NCBI GenBank assembly: GCA_002408485.1
Contig: DHSP01000046.1
Location: 387-47,554, forward strand
Direction of reading: 5' to 3'
Length of the DNA stretch: 47,168 nucleotides
From: Proteiniphilum sp. UBA5283
Lineage (GTDB): Bacteria; Bacteroidota; Bacteroidia; Bacteroidales; Dysgonomonadaceae
The position numbers and the translations under genes are program-made. Shown piece after piece: positions 17,178 to 26,191 of this stretch (position 1 is its first letter; every line of letters starts with the position of its first letter). A model generated the notes under the pieces. That model was not told the origin of the DNA, made no database searches, and was given only the letters and a program-made list of their open reading frames with translations.

Positions 17178-19043
17178 TTATTTATCCTCCATCATTTTTG
17201 TAAATTCTTCAACCAGCTCGCTAACCTTGAAAGGCTGTCCCTCCACCCGGTTGAATTTGTAAATATTGCTCAGATCATGGAACTTTCCGCTCAGATAAGC
17301 GGCAAACTGGCCATCGTTCTGTTCTGCTACGATCACTTTCTTATATTTTTTCAAGAGGTCGTGTGTGTTCTTTGGCAGGGGTGAGATGTGCCTGAAATGA
17401 GCATAAGCTACCTTCCGGCCGTTGGCCTGAATGCAAAGCATCACTTCCAGGAGATGTCCGTAGGTGCCTCCCCATCCCACAATAAGCGTGTCGGCATCCT
17501 TGTCTCCCAGTATATTTTGTGCAGGAATGAAGTCGGCAATTTTTTCGATTTTCTTCTTGCGGGTATTCACCATATATTGGTGATTCTCAGGATTGGAGGA
17601 GATCACGCCCGTGTGTCTGTCTTTCTCCAGCCCGCCAACGCGGTGCATATAATCCGCTGTTCCCGGCACACCCCAGTAACGGACCAATGTTTCGTCGTCC
17701 CGCATGTAGGGCTTCCATTTGTCAATGTCACCCCGGTAACATTTTTCAACGTAGGGGGGCATAATTTCAGGATAATCGTTCATGTCGGGAATTTTCCAGG
17801 CGGCTGAGCCGTTGGCTATGTATCCGTCGGTGAGCAAGATTACCGGTGTCATATGTTCCAGTGCAATCTTGGAAGCTTCGAAAGCACTCTCGAAGCAATC
17901 GGAGGGCGATGCAGCGGCAAGGACCACCAGCGGGCTCTCACCATTTCGTCCGTAGAGAGCCTGATTAAGATCGGTCTGTTCACTTTTGGTGGGCATCCCG
18001 GTAGAGGGACCGCTGCGCTGAACATCAATCACCACCAGCGGCAGTTCGGTCATTACTGCCAGTCCCAGTGCTTCAGATTTGAGTGACAGGCCGGGTCCCG
18101 AGGTGGAGGTGGCAGCAAGACAACCCGCGAAGCTGGCACCAATGGCCGAGGTAATGCCCGCAATTTCATCCTCCATTTGCAGGGCTTTCACGCCGAAGTC
18201 TTTCCTTTTTGTCAGTTCATGTAGGATATCGGTCGCAGGCGTAATCGGGTAGGAACCCAAAAAAAGCTGTACACCCGCCTTCTCGGCAGCGGCAATCAGT
18301 CCGTAGGCTGTGGCTGTATTTCCATTCACATCGGTGTAAAAGCCTTTGCTGGCCTCAATGGGCTCAACGCGGTAGGTAGAGGCAGTAAGGTGTATGTTGT
18401 TGCCATAGTTGTAGCCATCTGACAAGGCTTTGATGTTGGCCTGTACCAGCAGAGGCTTTTTTGCGAACTTCTGCTGCAATAGCATATCGGCAATTTCCAG
18501 AGGCCGGTTGAAGAGCCAGCAGACGATACCCAGTGCGAACATGTTCTTGCTGCGGAGCATATCTTTATTTTCCAGGCCCGAATTTTCCAGCGAGGCTTTG
18601 GTGAGGGAAGTAATAGCCACCCCAACCGGTTGTACATGCTCCAGTTCAAGTTCACTGAACGGATCCTGGGTTGTAAAAAGCGCTTTGTCGAGGTCCTTCT
18701 TTTGAAATGAATCGGTGTCGTACAATACAATCGAACCTCTCTTCAGGTACTGTGCGTTCACTTTCAGTGCCGCCGGGTTCATGGCCACAAGTACGTCTGT
18801 TTTATCGCCTGAGTTGTACACGTCTTTTGCACCAATGCGCACCTGAAAACCCGAAACGCCATGCAGCGAACCTTGTGGGGCACGTATCTCGGCTGGAAAA
18901 TCGGGAAAGGTGGCAATCTCGTTTCCAAAAATGGCCGATAAGGTGGAAAAAAGTGTTCCGGACAACTGCATTCCGTCCCCGGAGTCGCCTGAGAAACGAA
19001 TGGTTACTTGTTTAATGTCATTGACGACCGAATTCGTTGGCAT
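17178..19043 (-). CDS. korA: 2-oxoglutarate:ferredoxin oxidoreductase, alpha subunit (gamma-alpha fusion)
   Basis: 621 residues. An N-terminal gamma domain (about 8-190; FSGDSGDGMQLSG, FPDFPAEIRAPQGSLHGVSG) is fused to the pyrimidine-binding alpha domain (about 215-600; GSYPITPATDILHEL, ALQMEDEIAGITSAIGASFAG, STSGPGLSLKSEALGLAVM, VDVQRSGPSTGMPTKSEQTD). It oxidatively decarboxylates 2-oxoglutarate to succinyl-CoA, reducing ferredoxin. No separate ferredoxin-like delta subunit is present nearby, as is usual for the two-subunit Kor type. Upstream (19044-19234) a minus-strand TACATTTG box at 19111-19118 is a candidate promoter element. Confidence 0.93.
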   Translation of the reverse strand: MPTNSVVNDIKQVTIRFSGDSGDGMQLSGTLFSTLSAIFGNEIATFPDFPAEIRAPQGSLHGVSGFQVRIGAKDVYNSGDKTDVLVAMNPAALKVNAQYLKRGSIVLYDTDSFQKKDLDKALFTTQDPFSELELEHVQPVGVAITSLTKASLENSGLENKDMLRSKNMFALGIVCWLFNRPLEIADMLLQQKFAKKPLLVQANIKALSDGYNYGNNIHLTASTYRVEPIEASKGFYTDVNGNTATAYGLIAAAEKAGVQLFLGSYPITPATDILHELTKRKDFGVKALQMEDEIAGITSAIGASFAGCLAATSTSGPGLSLKSEALGLAVMTELPLVVIDVQRSGPSTGMPTKSEQTDLNQALYGRNGESPLVVLAAASPSDCFESAFEASKIALEHMTPVILLTDGYIANGSAAWKIPDMNDYPEIMPPYVEKCYRGDIDKWKPYMRDDETLVRYWGVPGTADYMHRVGGLEKDRHTGVISSNPENHQYMVNTRKKKIEKIADFIPAQNILGDKDADTLIVGWGGTYGHLLEVMLCIQANGRKVAYAHFRHISPLPKNTHDLLKKYKKVIVAEQNDGQFAAYLSGKFHDLSNIYKFNRVEGQPFKVSELVEEFTKMMEDK

Positions 19044-19234
19044 AATTTATTTTGAATTTTGTGTAATGATTATACTGTCTTTAGCAGACAATACATTTTT
19101 GTTGATGTTTCAAATGTACCTGCAAAGTAATAAAAGACTCGCCTAAAAAGCAAATATTTCCTGTGGAAACGCCGAAGCAATTCTGAGCATATCAAACATG
19201 ATTTCCCGCAACAGCCAAAGATTCTTACAGCAGC

Positions 19235-20539
19235 TTACTTTCGTTCAATATGTGCGCCCAATGCATTCAGACGCTTGTCAATGGACTGATAGCCGCGGTC
19301 TATCTGGTCGATATTGTAAATGGTACTTATCCCTTCGGCGCTCATGGCAGCAATCAGCAGAGAGATCCCGGCACGGATGTCGGGTGAGGTCATCGTCATT
19401 CCCCGCAAGTGAAAGCGGTTGTCCAGACCAATCACCACAGCACGGTGCGGGTCACACAAGATAATTTGAGCCCCCATGTCAATCAGCTTATCCACAAAGA
19501 AGAGGCGGCTCTCAAACATCTTTTGATGAATGAGCACGCTCCCCTTGGCTTTGGTCGCGACGACCAGCATCACACTCAGCAGGTCGGGTGTAAGTCCCGG
19601 CCAGGGAGCATCGGCAATAGTCAGAATAGATCCGTCGATAAACGATTCAATGGTGTAGCATTCCTGTCGTGGAATGTAAAGGTCGTCACCGCGCTGTTCC
19701 ACCGTGATGCCCAGTCGGCGGAAGCTTTCGGGGATAATACCAAGATGGGTGGCTGATGTCTCTTTGATGGTGATCTCGGAAGCGGTCATGGCAGCCATGC
19801 CGATAAAACTTCCGATCTCAATCATATCGGGAAGCAGGCGGTGTTGACAGCCCGACAATTTCGTGACTCCCTGTACCAGTAGCTTGTTGGAGCCAATTCC
19901 TTCAATTTTAGCTCCCATGCGTACCAACATCCGGCTTAACTGTTCCACATAAGGCTCGCAGGCAGCGTTGTAGATAACGGTTTCTCCTTCTGCCAGCACG
20001 GAGGCCATCAGCAGATTGGCAGTACCGGTTACAGATGCTTCGTCGAGCAGGATATAGGTCCCTTTCAATTGATTTGCAGAGAGTGTGAAAAGGTTCCGCT
20101 GTTCGTGATAGACCATGCGGGCGCCCAGCTTCATAATCCCGTTGAAGTGGGTGTCGAGTCGCCGGCGGCCGATCTTGTCACCTCCTGGTTTGGGCACGAC
20201 GGCTTCTCCGAAGCGTGCCAATAGCGGCCCGATGAGCATGATTGAACCCCGCATTGCAGCACTCTTCTGCATGAAATCATCCGACTGGGTATAACCCAGG
20301 TCAATCTCTTCCGCTTTGAATGAATATCGTTTTTCGTCCAGTTTTTTGACGCTCACTCCCATATCCCGGATCAGTGCGATCAGATTGTTCACATCGAGGA
20401 TGTCGGGGATATTGTCGATGATCACCTCCTCCCGTGTGAGCAATGTGGCGCAGATAACCTGCAACGCTTCGTTTTTTGCCCCCTGTGGGGTAATGTTACC
20501 CCGTAGGCTGTGTCCGCCTTCAATGATAAATGATGACAT
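19235..20539 (-). CDS. murA: UDP-N-acetylglucosamine 1-carboxyvinyltransferase
   Basis: First committed step of peptidoglycan synthesis, transferring enolpyruvate from PEP to UDP-GlcNAc. ATG at 20539 (MSSFIIEGGHSLRG) gives 434 residues. An upstream in-frame start at 20575 would run into murB. KNEALQVICA near the N-terminus holds the conserved Lys-Asn. The active-site loop reads PGGDKIGRRRLDTH: Asp occupies the position of E. coli Cys115, the residue alkylated by fosfomycin. Other conserved parts are DEASVTGTANLLMA, TDLL-type PGLTPDLLSVMLV and IRAGISLLIAAM. It lies 10 bp downstream of murB. Confidence 0.96.
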   Translation of the reverse strand: MSSFIIEGGHSLRGNITPQGAKNEALQVICATLLTREEVIIDNIPDILDVNNLIALIRDMGVSVKKLDEKRYSFKAEEIDLGYTQSDDFMQKSAAMRGSIMLIGPLLARFGEAVVPKPGGDKIGRRRLDTHFNGIMKLGARMVYHEQRNLFTLSANQLKGTYILLDEASVTGTANLLMASVLAEGETVIYNAACEPYVEQLSRMLVRMGAKIEGIGSNKLLVQGVTKLSGCQHRLLPDMIEIGSFIGMAAMTASEITIKETSATHLGIIPESFRRLGITVEQRGDDLYIPRQECYTIESFIDGSILTIADAPWPGLTPDLLSVMLVVATKAKGSVLIHQKMFESRLFFVDKLIDMGAQIILCDPHRAVVIGLDNRFHLRGMTMTSPDIRAGISLLIAAMSAEGISTIYNIDQIDRGYQSIDKRLNALGAHIERK

Positions 20540-20549
20540 AGTTACTTGC

Positions 20550-21548
20550 TTAAAATATCCATACTTCCGGCTCAAGCATGATGCCGAATTGTTTTTTTAC
20601 TTCATACTGTATCCCGTGCATGAAATCAACAATATCCTGTCCGTTCTCCGTCCCGTAGTTCACGATGATCAACGCATGATGTTCGTAAGTCCCGACCATC
20701 CCACTTCGCTTTCCTCTAAGACCGGCCTTTTCTATCAGAAAAGCAGCCGACGTTTTGAAGCGGCCTTCTCCTACGTTGTAGATAGGTACGTCTGCCAGCT
20801 TCTTTTGAAGAATATCCTTTTCTTCTGTTGTAAGCACCGGGTTTTTGAAAAAGCTACCGGCATTAGGCAGCAAATTGTAATCCGGCAGTTTGCGGGTGCG
20901 AATTCGGATTATAGCGTTACGCACCTGCGCAAGCGAGGGAGAGTCAATGCCTTCCAGCTCCCGGCTCAGATCGATGTATTTCTCTTTGTAGGTGAATGAT
21001 TTACTGAGGCGAAATACCACCGAGGTGATGACGTAGCGGCGCGTTTGTTTGAAGACGCTGTCGCGGTATCCGAAAGCGCACTCCTCGTGGGTAAATTCCC
21101 GAAAATCGCCTGATCTGATGTCTACTGCTTTTACCTTGACAATTGTGTCTTTCGCCTCACTTCCATAGGCTCCGATATTCTGAATGGGGCTGGCTCCCAC
21201 TGAGCTGGGAATTAGGGAGAGGTTTTCGAGCCCCGCATATCCATTCGCTACACATCGACCCACAAATTGATCCCATTCTTCGGCGGCTCCTGCTTCAATT
21301 TCTACATGTTCGGCATCTTCGGACACAATGGTGATCCCCCGCATGCCTGGTTTGATCACCAATCCATCAAAATCGTGGGTGAAAAAAATATTAAATCCGG
21401 CCCCCACTATCAACTTTTTTTCGCGGGGATATGATTTTAAAATTTCCAGTAACTCTTCCGTGGAAGATGGTTCACAGAAGAGACGGGCTGATGCTTTTGT
21501 TCTGAATGAGTTGTAGGGTTGTAGTTGAATGTTGTGTTGTATGTCCAA
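20550..21548 (-). CDS. murB: UDP-N-acetylenolpyruvoylglucosamine reductase (type I)
   Basis: FAD/NADPH-dependent reduction giving UDP-MurNAc, directly after MurA in the pathway. The 332-residue protein has the FAD-binding VGAGFNIFF, the type I signature SLIPSSVGASPIQNIGAYGSE, YRDSVFK, the catalytic Ser in PNAGSFFKNPV and the terminal Glu in LEPEVWIF. The start appears to be TTG at 21548: the first in-frame ATG is about 76 codons in and would delete the FAD fold. It is upstream of murA in a two-gene operon. Confidence 0.95.
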   Translation of the reverse strand: MDIQHNIQLQPYNSFRTKASARLFCEPSSTEELLEILKSYPREKKLIVGAGFNIFFTHDFDGLVIKPGMRGITIVSEDAEHVEIEAGAAEEWDQFVGRCVANGYAGLENLSLIPSSVGASPIQNIGAYGSEAKDTIVKVKAVDIRSGDFREFTHEECAFGYRDSVFKQTRRYVITSVVFRLSKSFTYKEKYIDLSRELEGIDSPSLAQVRNAIIRIRTRKLPDYNLLPNAGSFFKNPVLTTEEKDILQKKLADVPIYNVGEGRFKTSAAFLIEKAGLRGKRSGMVGTYEHHALIIVNYGTENGQDIVDFMHGIQYEVKKQFGIMLEPEVWIF

Positions 21549-21590
21549 TTTATGATCTGTTTTTTATTTTTATTGTGATTATATGGACCG

Positions 21591-22304
21591 CTAATATCCT
21601 TTATATATTAGAAAAACGGTCGGCTTCTTATGCATATCTGGTAATTTTCCTTTCCATGTCCGGATGTTTCGGGTGACGATATATTCGTCGTCGCATGATA
21701 TGTTGATGGCAATGCATAGTTGCGTCTGGGGTTTGCAGTGCTGCAAAATATCTTCAGCCAGTTTTTGATTCCTGTAGGGTGTTTCTATAAAAAGCTGGGT
21801 CTGGTCTTCACTATAAGCCCGGTTCTCGTACTGCTTTAGCTTTATTGCGCGTTCGCCTGCATTGATGGGCAGATAACCGTGGAAGGCAAAGCTCTGACCG
21901 TTAAACCCCGACGCCATGATGGCCATCAATAGTGACGAGGGACCTACCAGGGGCACCACTTTGTATCCTTTCTGTTGCGCTATGGCCACCACGTCGGCGC
22001 CGGGATCAGCTATGGCTGGACACCCCGCCTCAGAGATAACGCCGATACTTTCCCCCTTTTTCATGGGTGTCAAATAGCTTGCGATCTCCTTTTTATCGGT
22101 ATGCTTGTTCAGCTCGAAAAATGTAAGCGCATCAATATCGATCTGCGGATTGCATTTTTTTAAAAAACGGCGAGCCGAACGTACATCCTCCACAATGAAA
22201 TATCTAAGCCGGGATACCACACCGATGTTGTAAGGAGGGATCACCTTACTCACAGTCGTCTCCCCCAACAAAACGGGAATTAAATAGAGGGCATGATCGT
22301 TCAT
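21591..22304 (-). CDS. SAM-dependent methyltransferase, RsmI/tetrapyrrole methylase family
   Basis: 237 residues from ATG at 22304 (MNDHALYLIPVLLGE); the frame runs on to 22352 but the extra 16 residues are unlike the family. The fold is recognised by FIVEDVRSARRFLKK, GVISEAGCPAIADPGADVVAIAQQ and the SAM-binding VVPLVGPSSLLMAIMASG, then FIETPYRN and the C-terminal PTVFLIYKGY. RsmI 2'-O-methylates C1402 of 16S rRNA, but this protein is about 40 residues shorter and lacks the C-terminal extension. It may be the second, poorly characterised RsmI-like paralogue common in Bacteroidetes. Substrate uncertain. Confidence 0.82.
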   Translation of the reverse strand: MNDHALYLIPVLLGETTVSKVIPPYNIGVVSRLRYFIVEDVRSARRFLKKCNPQIDIDALTFFELNKHTDKKEIASYLTPMKKGESIGVISEAGCPAIADPGADVVAIAQQKGYKVVPLVGPSSLLMAIMASGFNGQSFAFHGYLPINAGERAIKLKQYENRAYSEDQTQLFIETPYRNQKLAEDILQHCKPQTQLCIAINISCDDEYIVTRNIRTWKGKLPDMHKKPTVFLIYKGY

Positions 22305-22436
22305 CTCAGTCGGGAAGTTTTTGCTTACATTTTTGCATACAAAAATAGTCAAAAAAGACCAAAAGAACGTCCTTTTTACAAATGGGTACTCTAATTGTGG
22401 TTATTTTTCGTGCCAGTTTATCTTTGCACTTGTTTA

Positions 22437-23264
22437 TTATTTGTTTGTGGCAGTAATTACACCTCTGAAATAACCAAGCGATTCAGCAATTCCCTGAAGC
22501 GGGTCTTTCATGTTGCGCTCATGTTCGAGGCTACACATACCGGTGTAACCCACCTCGCGGAGCATTTTTACAAATGCCGGAAAATTGATAATGCCGCGGC
22601 CGATCTCTACTGAATACCCTGCCTTGGATGCGTCTGTGACGTCCTTGATATGAATATCAAAAACGCGGCTGTGGTATTTTTTCAGGTCTGCCACCGGATC
22701 TTTGCCGTTGCGGGTATCATGGCCTACATCAAGGCACATGCCAATGCGAGGATCAAGTTCCTTCACATTGTTCCATACGTCATCTGCATCCGGATAAAGC
22801 TCCATGTCGGGTCCGTGCAAGTGAATAGCATACAGCATGTCATTCTCCTTCACTTTTTTGTCAACGTAAGGAAGCAAATCGTAGTTGGGAACCCCCACAA
22901 TTAATTTTACGCCTACTCGCTTTGCGTACGTAAATGCGTCGTCGATCTCTTTTTCCGACCGCATATAGATGGGGCCAACAGCATATCCGGTAACTCCTTT
23001 GGAATTGAGCTTGTTATGGAATTCTGCGATCTCTTTTTCGTTACTGGTCAAAGGAAGGTGAAAATCTTTGATGCATAAATATTTCACATCGCATTTCTGC
23101 ATCATCTCCAACGTTTGATCCAGATTGAAATGCCGGAATGAGTAGCCTGCCATGCCAACGTTGAATTTTTCATTTGTTTCGGGTGCGGGCTGGGGGCCGG
23201 GCCGGTCCTGTGCTGAAATAAGGAAGGAAAATAACAATCCTGCAAAAACAAGTATTTTTTTCAT
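22437..23264 (-). CDS. Exported sugar phosphate isomerase/epimerase-like TIM-barrel protein
   Basis: 275 residues with an N-terminal signal peptide (MKKILVFAGLLFSFLISAQD, cleavage expected near residue 18). The mature part is a xylose-isomerase-like (AP endonuclease 2) TIM barrel: VGMAGYSFRHFNLDQTLEMM, YLCIKDFHLPL, LIVGVPNYDLLPYVDK, YAIHLHGPD, MCLDVGHDTR, VFDIHIKDV and CSLEHERN. Acidic and His residues at strand ends could form a metal site. Export to the periplasm suggests action on imported carbohydrate or a derivative; the substrate is unknown. A minus-strand TACCTTTG box at 23360-23367 is a plausible promoter element. Confidence 0.85.
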   Translation of the reverse strand: MKKILVFAGLLFSFLISAQDRPGPQPAPETNEKFNVGMAGYSFRHFNLDQTLEMMQKCDVKYLCIKDFHLPLTSNEKEIAEFHNKLNSKGVTGYAVGPIYMRSEKEIDDAFTYAKRVGVKLIVGVPNYDLLPYVDKKVKENDMLYAIHLHGPDMELYPDADDVWNNVKELDPRIGMCLDVGHDTRNGKDPVADLKKYHSRVFDIHIKDVTDASKAGYSVEIGRGIINFPAFVKMLREVGYTGMCSLEHERNMKDPLQGIAESLGYFRGVITATNK

Positions 23265-23474
23265 ATGATTTAAATTATTGATTTCTGTAAAGCTAGTTGT
23301 TTGTCTACTATGGCATGACTCAAGCAGGCCTGGCTTTGCTCAAAAAATGTGCTCGAACACAAAGGTAATTATTTTTTTAAAACATAGGCCCTTGCTCCTT
23401 TTTTTTATAGCTGCTGGCTTTTATGCTGTTGCAATAATTGAGATACCGGGTAAAAGAAATATGCAAAATCCTGT

Positions 23475-23482
23475 TAACTTTG
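23475..23482 (+). promoter_or_regulatory. -7 promoter element upstream of the RsmF-type gene
   Basis: TAACTTTG, matching TAnnTTTG, 19 bp before the start codon at 23502. No clear -33 TTTG at 19-21 bp spacing. Confidence 0.45.
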
Positions 23483-23501
23483 TAATCTAAAGCATTATTA
23501 A

Positions 23502-24923
23502 ATGAACTTGCCCGCTGATTTTATTCTGTCAACTCGTTCGTTGCTTGGAGAAGAAACAGAGAAGTTTCTGTCGGCTCTGGCAGAAGATGCTCCTGTTAGC
23601 ATCCGTGTAAATCCATTTAAAAAATTGCGTAACCCGATGGTTTTTAGGTTTTCGGCAGAACGTGTGCCGTGGTCGGAATGGGGATTCTACCTCAATGAAC
23701 GTCCGCCCTTCACCTTCGATCCGCTTTTTCATAGCGGATATTATTACGTGCAGGAGGCTTCTTCCATGTTTGCTGAACAGGTAATCAGGCAGCTGTTAAC
23801 TGCCCCGGTAACCTGTCTCGACCTTTGTGCAGCCCCCGGGGGAAAATCATTGGGCCTGCTTTCTGCATTGCCGGAAGGTAGTCTGCTCGTTAGCAACGAA
23901 ATCATTCGCCAGCGGGCGAATATATTGTCGGAAACATTGATAAAGTTCGGTCACCCCAATACTGTCGTGACCAACAATTCACCTCGTGATTTTACTGCTT
24001 TCCCCAATTTTTTTGATCTTGTGCTTGTCGATGCACCTTGTTCAGGCGAAGGGATGTTCCGAAAGGATAAGACAGCCGTGGAGGAATGGTCGTCTCAGAA
24101 TGTGCAGATGTGTACGGCACGGCAGAAGGATATCCTACAGGACGTGTGGGCTGCTCTGAAACCGGGTGGACTACTTATCTACAGCACCTGTACATTCAAT
24201 AAGGCAGAGAATGAGGAAAATGCGCTGTGGGTGTCCCGTGAACTGAGAGCTGAGTTTGTGAAGGTGGTAAGGGATCAAAGCTGGGGAATTGCGGGGTCAT
24301 TCGATCGCGAGGTAGAAGGTTGTCGTTTTTTTCCTCATAAAGCCAAAGGGGAGGGACTCTTTATGACTGTTTTGCGGAAAAGCAGTTCTGCAACGCCTCT
24401 TGCATTTAACCCGATGCGCAAGTCTCCAAAGAAAGAGGCTATTCCTGCAAAAACAGACAGAGAATACGAGAGCTGGTTGAATCAGGTGCATCGTTTTGAC
24501 TTCATTGAATCAGGCAATCGGATTGCTGCACTTCCGTTAGCACATGCAGAAGCGATTCGCTTTTTATCCCGACGATTGAAGGTGATTACCATGGGAATTG
24601 AAATTGGAGAGAAAAAAGGAAAAGATTTTATTCCTTCTCACGCCCTGGCCATGAGTCAGGAATTGAATCATAAGGCTTTTTTTCAATACGAAGTCTCCTA
24701 CCGTCAGGCTCTTGCTTATCTTCGAAGGGAAATCATTACCCTGGATGATGCTCCCAAAGGGTTTGTACTGCTTACCTGGCAAGGCGAGCCGCTGGGGTTT
24801 GTGAAAAATATAGGAAACCGGGCAAATAATTTGTATCCGGGTGAATGGCGCATCCGAAGCGGATATTTGCCGGAAAAACAACCGGAAATCTTTTCTTTGA
24901 AGTCTTTTTCTTCCGGTTCTTAA
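23502..24923 (+). CDS. rRNA cytosine-C5-methyltransferase, RsmF/NOL1-NOP2-Sun family
   Basis: 473-residue SAM-dependent m5C RNA methyltransferase. Motif I is CLDLCAAPGGKSLGLLSAL, motif IV holds one active-site Cys (VDAPCSGEGMFRKD), and motif VI supplies the catalytic Cys (LIYSTCTFNKAENE). After about residue 290 there is a C-terminal RNA-binding extension as in RsmF (YebU), including KGFVLLTWQGEPLGFVKNIGNRANNLYP. The likely target is 16S rRNA by analogy with RsmF, but the exact cytosine cannot be inferred. It is followed 49 bp later by a histidine kinase gene. Confidence 0.93.
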   Translation: MNLPADFILSTRSLLGEETEKFLSALAEDAPVSIRVNPFKKLRNPMVFRFSAERVPWSEWGFYLNERPPFTFDPLFHSGYYYVQEASSMFAEQVIRQLLTAPVTCLDLCAAPGGKSLGLLSALPEGSLLVSNEIIRQRANILSETLIKFGHPNTVVTNNSPRDFTAFPNFFDLVLVDAPCSGEGMFRKDKTAVEEWSSQNVQMCTARQKDILQDVWAALKPGGLLIYSTCTFNKAENEENALWVSRELRAEFVKVVRDQSWGIAGSFDREVEGCRFFPHKAKGEGLFMTVLRKSSSATPLAFNPMRKSPKKEAIPAKTDREYESWLNQVHRFDFIESGNRIAALPLAHAEAIRFLSRRLKVITMGIEIGEKKGKDFIPSHALAMSQELNHKAFFQYEVSYRQALAYLRREIITLDDAPKGFVLLTWQGEPLGFVKNIGNRANNLYPGEWRIRSGYLPEKQPEIFSLKSFSSGS

Positions 24924-24972
24924 TTCGAATCTCTTCATAAATTCAACGCCTCAACGTCCAAATTCATGCTCA

Positions 24973-26130
24973 ATGTACTCTCTGAAACCCCGTCGATCAT
25001 TCCATAATCTGTTTGTTGCCCTTGCGGTTGTTGTCGCCCTGATTTCGCTGTTCTTATCAGATAGGCTGGCCAGGGAGCTCGCGGAGGAAGAACATCGAAA
25101 GATGGAAATATGGGCTGTGGCAACCGGGTCGATGGCAGACAATGGGGAGGCGAGCCTGGATCTGGTGCTGAAGATATTGCAGAGCAACACAACTATTCCC
25201 GTGATTTTGCTTGATGCAAAAAGTGGAGAATTGTTGTCGCACAACATTCGGTTACCGTCAGAAAATTCGAAGTCCTACCTTGAGAAGAAAATAATGCAAT
25301 TTGGGAAAAAGCATGATCCCATTGTGCTGGAGGGACCCGATCAGCTTTTATATTACGACGATTCCTATACCTTAAAGCAATTACAAATTTATCCCTATTT
25401 TCAACTGTTGGTGATTGCTTTTCTTATTGGGCTGGCCTTCTCTACCTTAAGCAGCTCGCAGCGGGCGGAGCAGCATAGAGTGTGGGTCGGCTTGTCGAAG
25501 GAGACTGCCCATCAGCTAGGTACGCCAATTTCTTCGCTGGTGGCCTGGACAGAATATCTCAGGTTGAAGGAGGTGGATCCGGAATTGTTGAAAGAGATCA
25601 ATAAGGATGTGGAACGTTTGCAAATAATCGCGGATCGTTTTTCAAAGATCGGTTCCGCCTCTTTGCTGGAGCAGTCGGATATGCGTGAAGTTGTAAAAAG
25701 TGGGTTGTCGTACCTTAGGAACCGCATCCCGGAAAAAATAACTTTCAACCTTCGGTTTCCTGAGCAACCTGTATTGGCCAGCCTGAATGAACCCCTGTTT
25801 GGCTGGGTGGTTGAGAATCTTGTCAAGAATGCTGTGGATGCCATGCAGGGAGAGGGAGTCGTCACTTTTGTTATCAACGAGAAAGAAAAAGAAGTGATAC
25901 TGGATGTTGCAGATGCCGGTAAAGGGATCCAAAAATCCAGCCAACAAAGAATATTCACACCCGGTTATACAACCAAAGAAAGAGGCTGGGGGCTTGGTCT
26001 GTCGCTTGTGAAACGCATTGTGGAAGTGAATCACCATGGGAAAATCTATCTGCTTAAGTCGGAGCCGGGGAAGGGTACGGTAATCAGAATTGTATTAAAG
26101 AAAAACCCCCGACCGCGGCGGCCGTTTTAG
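24973..26130 (+). CDS. Sensor histidine kinase (orphan)
   Basis: 385 residues. TM1 is about 13-30 (FVALAVVVALISLFLSDRL), followed by a periplasmic sensor region of about 100 residues; TM2 is about 139-156 (FQLLVIAFLIGLAF). The H-box is unusual, KETAHQLGTPISSLVAWTEYL rather than HELRTPL. It is followed by the N-box VVENLVKNAVDAM, the G1 box DVADAGKGI and the G2 box GWGLGLSLVKRI. The C-terminus is basic and proline-rich. No response regulator is adjacent, so the partner is elsewhere. The signal sensed is unknown. Confidence 0.92.
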   Translation: MYSLKPRRSFHNLFVALAVVVALISLFLSDRLARELAEEEHRKMEIWAVATGSMADNGEASLDLVLKILQSNTTIPVILLDAKSGELLSHNIRLPSENSKSYLEKKIMQFGKKHDPIVLEGPDQLLYYDDSYTLKQLQIYPYFQLLVIAFLIGLAFSTLSSSQRAEQHRVWVGLSKETAHQLGTPISSLVAWTEYLRLKEVDPELLKEINKDVERLQIIADRFSKIGSASLLEQSDMREVVKSGLSYLRNRIPEKITFNLRFPEQPVLASLNEPLFGWVVENLVKNAVDAMQGEGVVTFVINEKEKEVILDVADAGKGIQKSSQQRIFTPGYTTKERGWGLGLSLVKRIVEVNHHGKIYLLKSEPGKGTVIRIVLKKNPRPRRPF

Positions 26131-26191
26131 TTCAGTGAGAACGAGGGGAAACTTCTCAAGACTCCGTAGAGCACAGGAAGAAGGAGTGTGG

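Noticed and set aside
20316..20999. 227-codon plus-strand ORF across the murA-murB junction
   Set aside because: Spans two well-identified genes on the opposite strand; no coding signature of its own.
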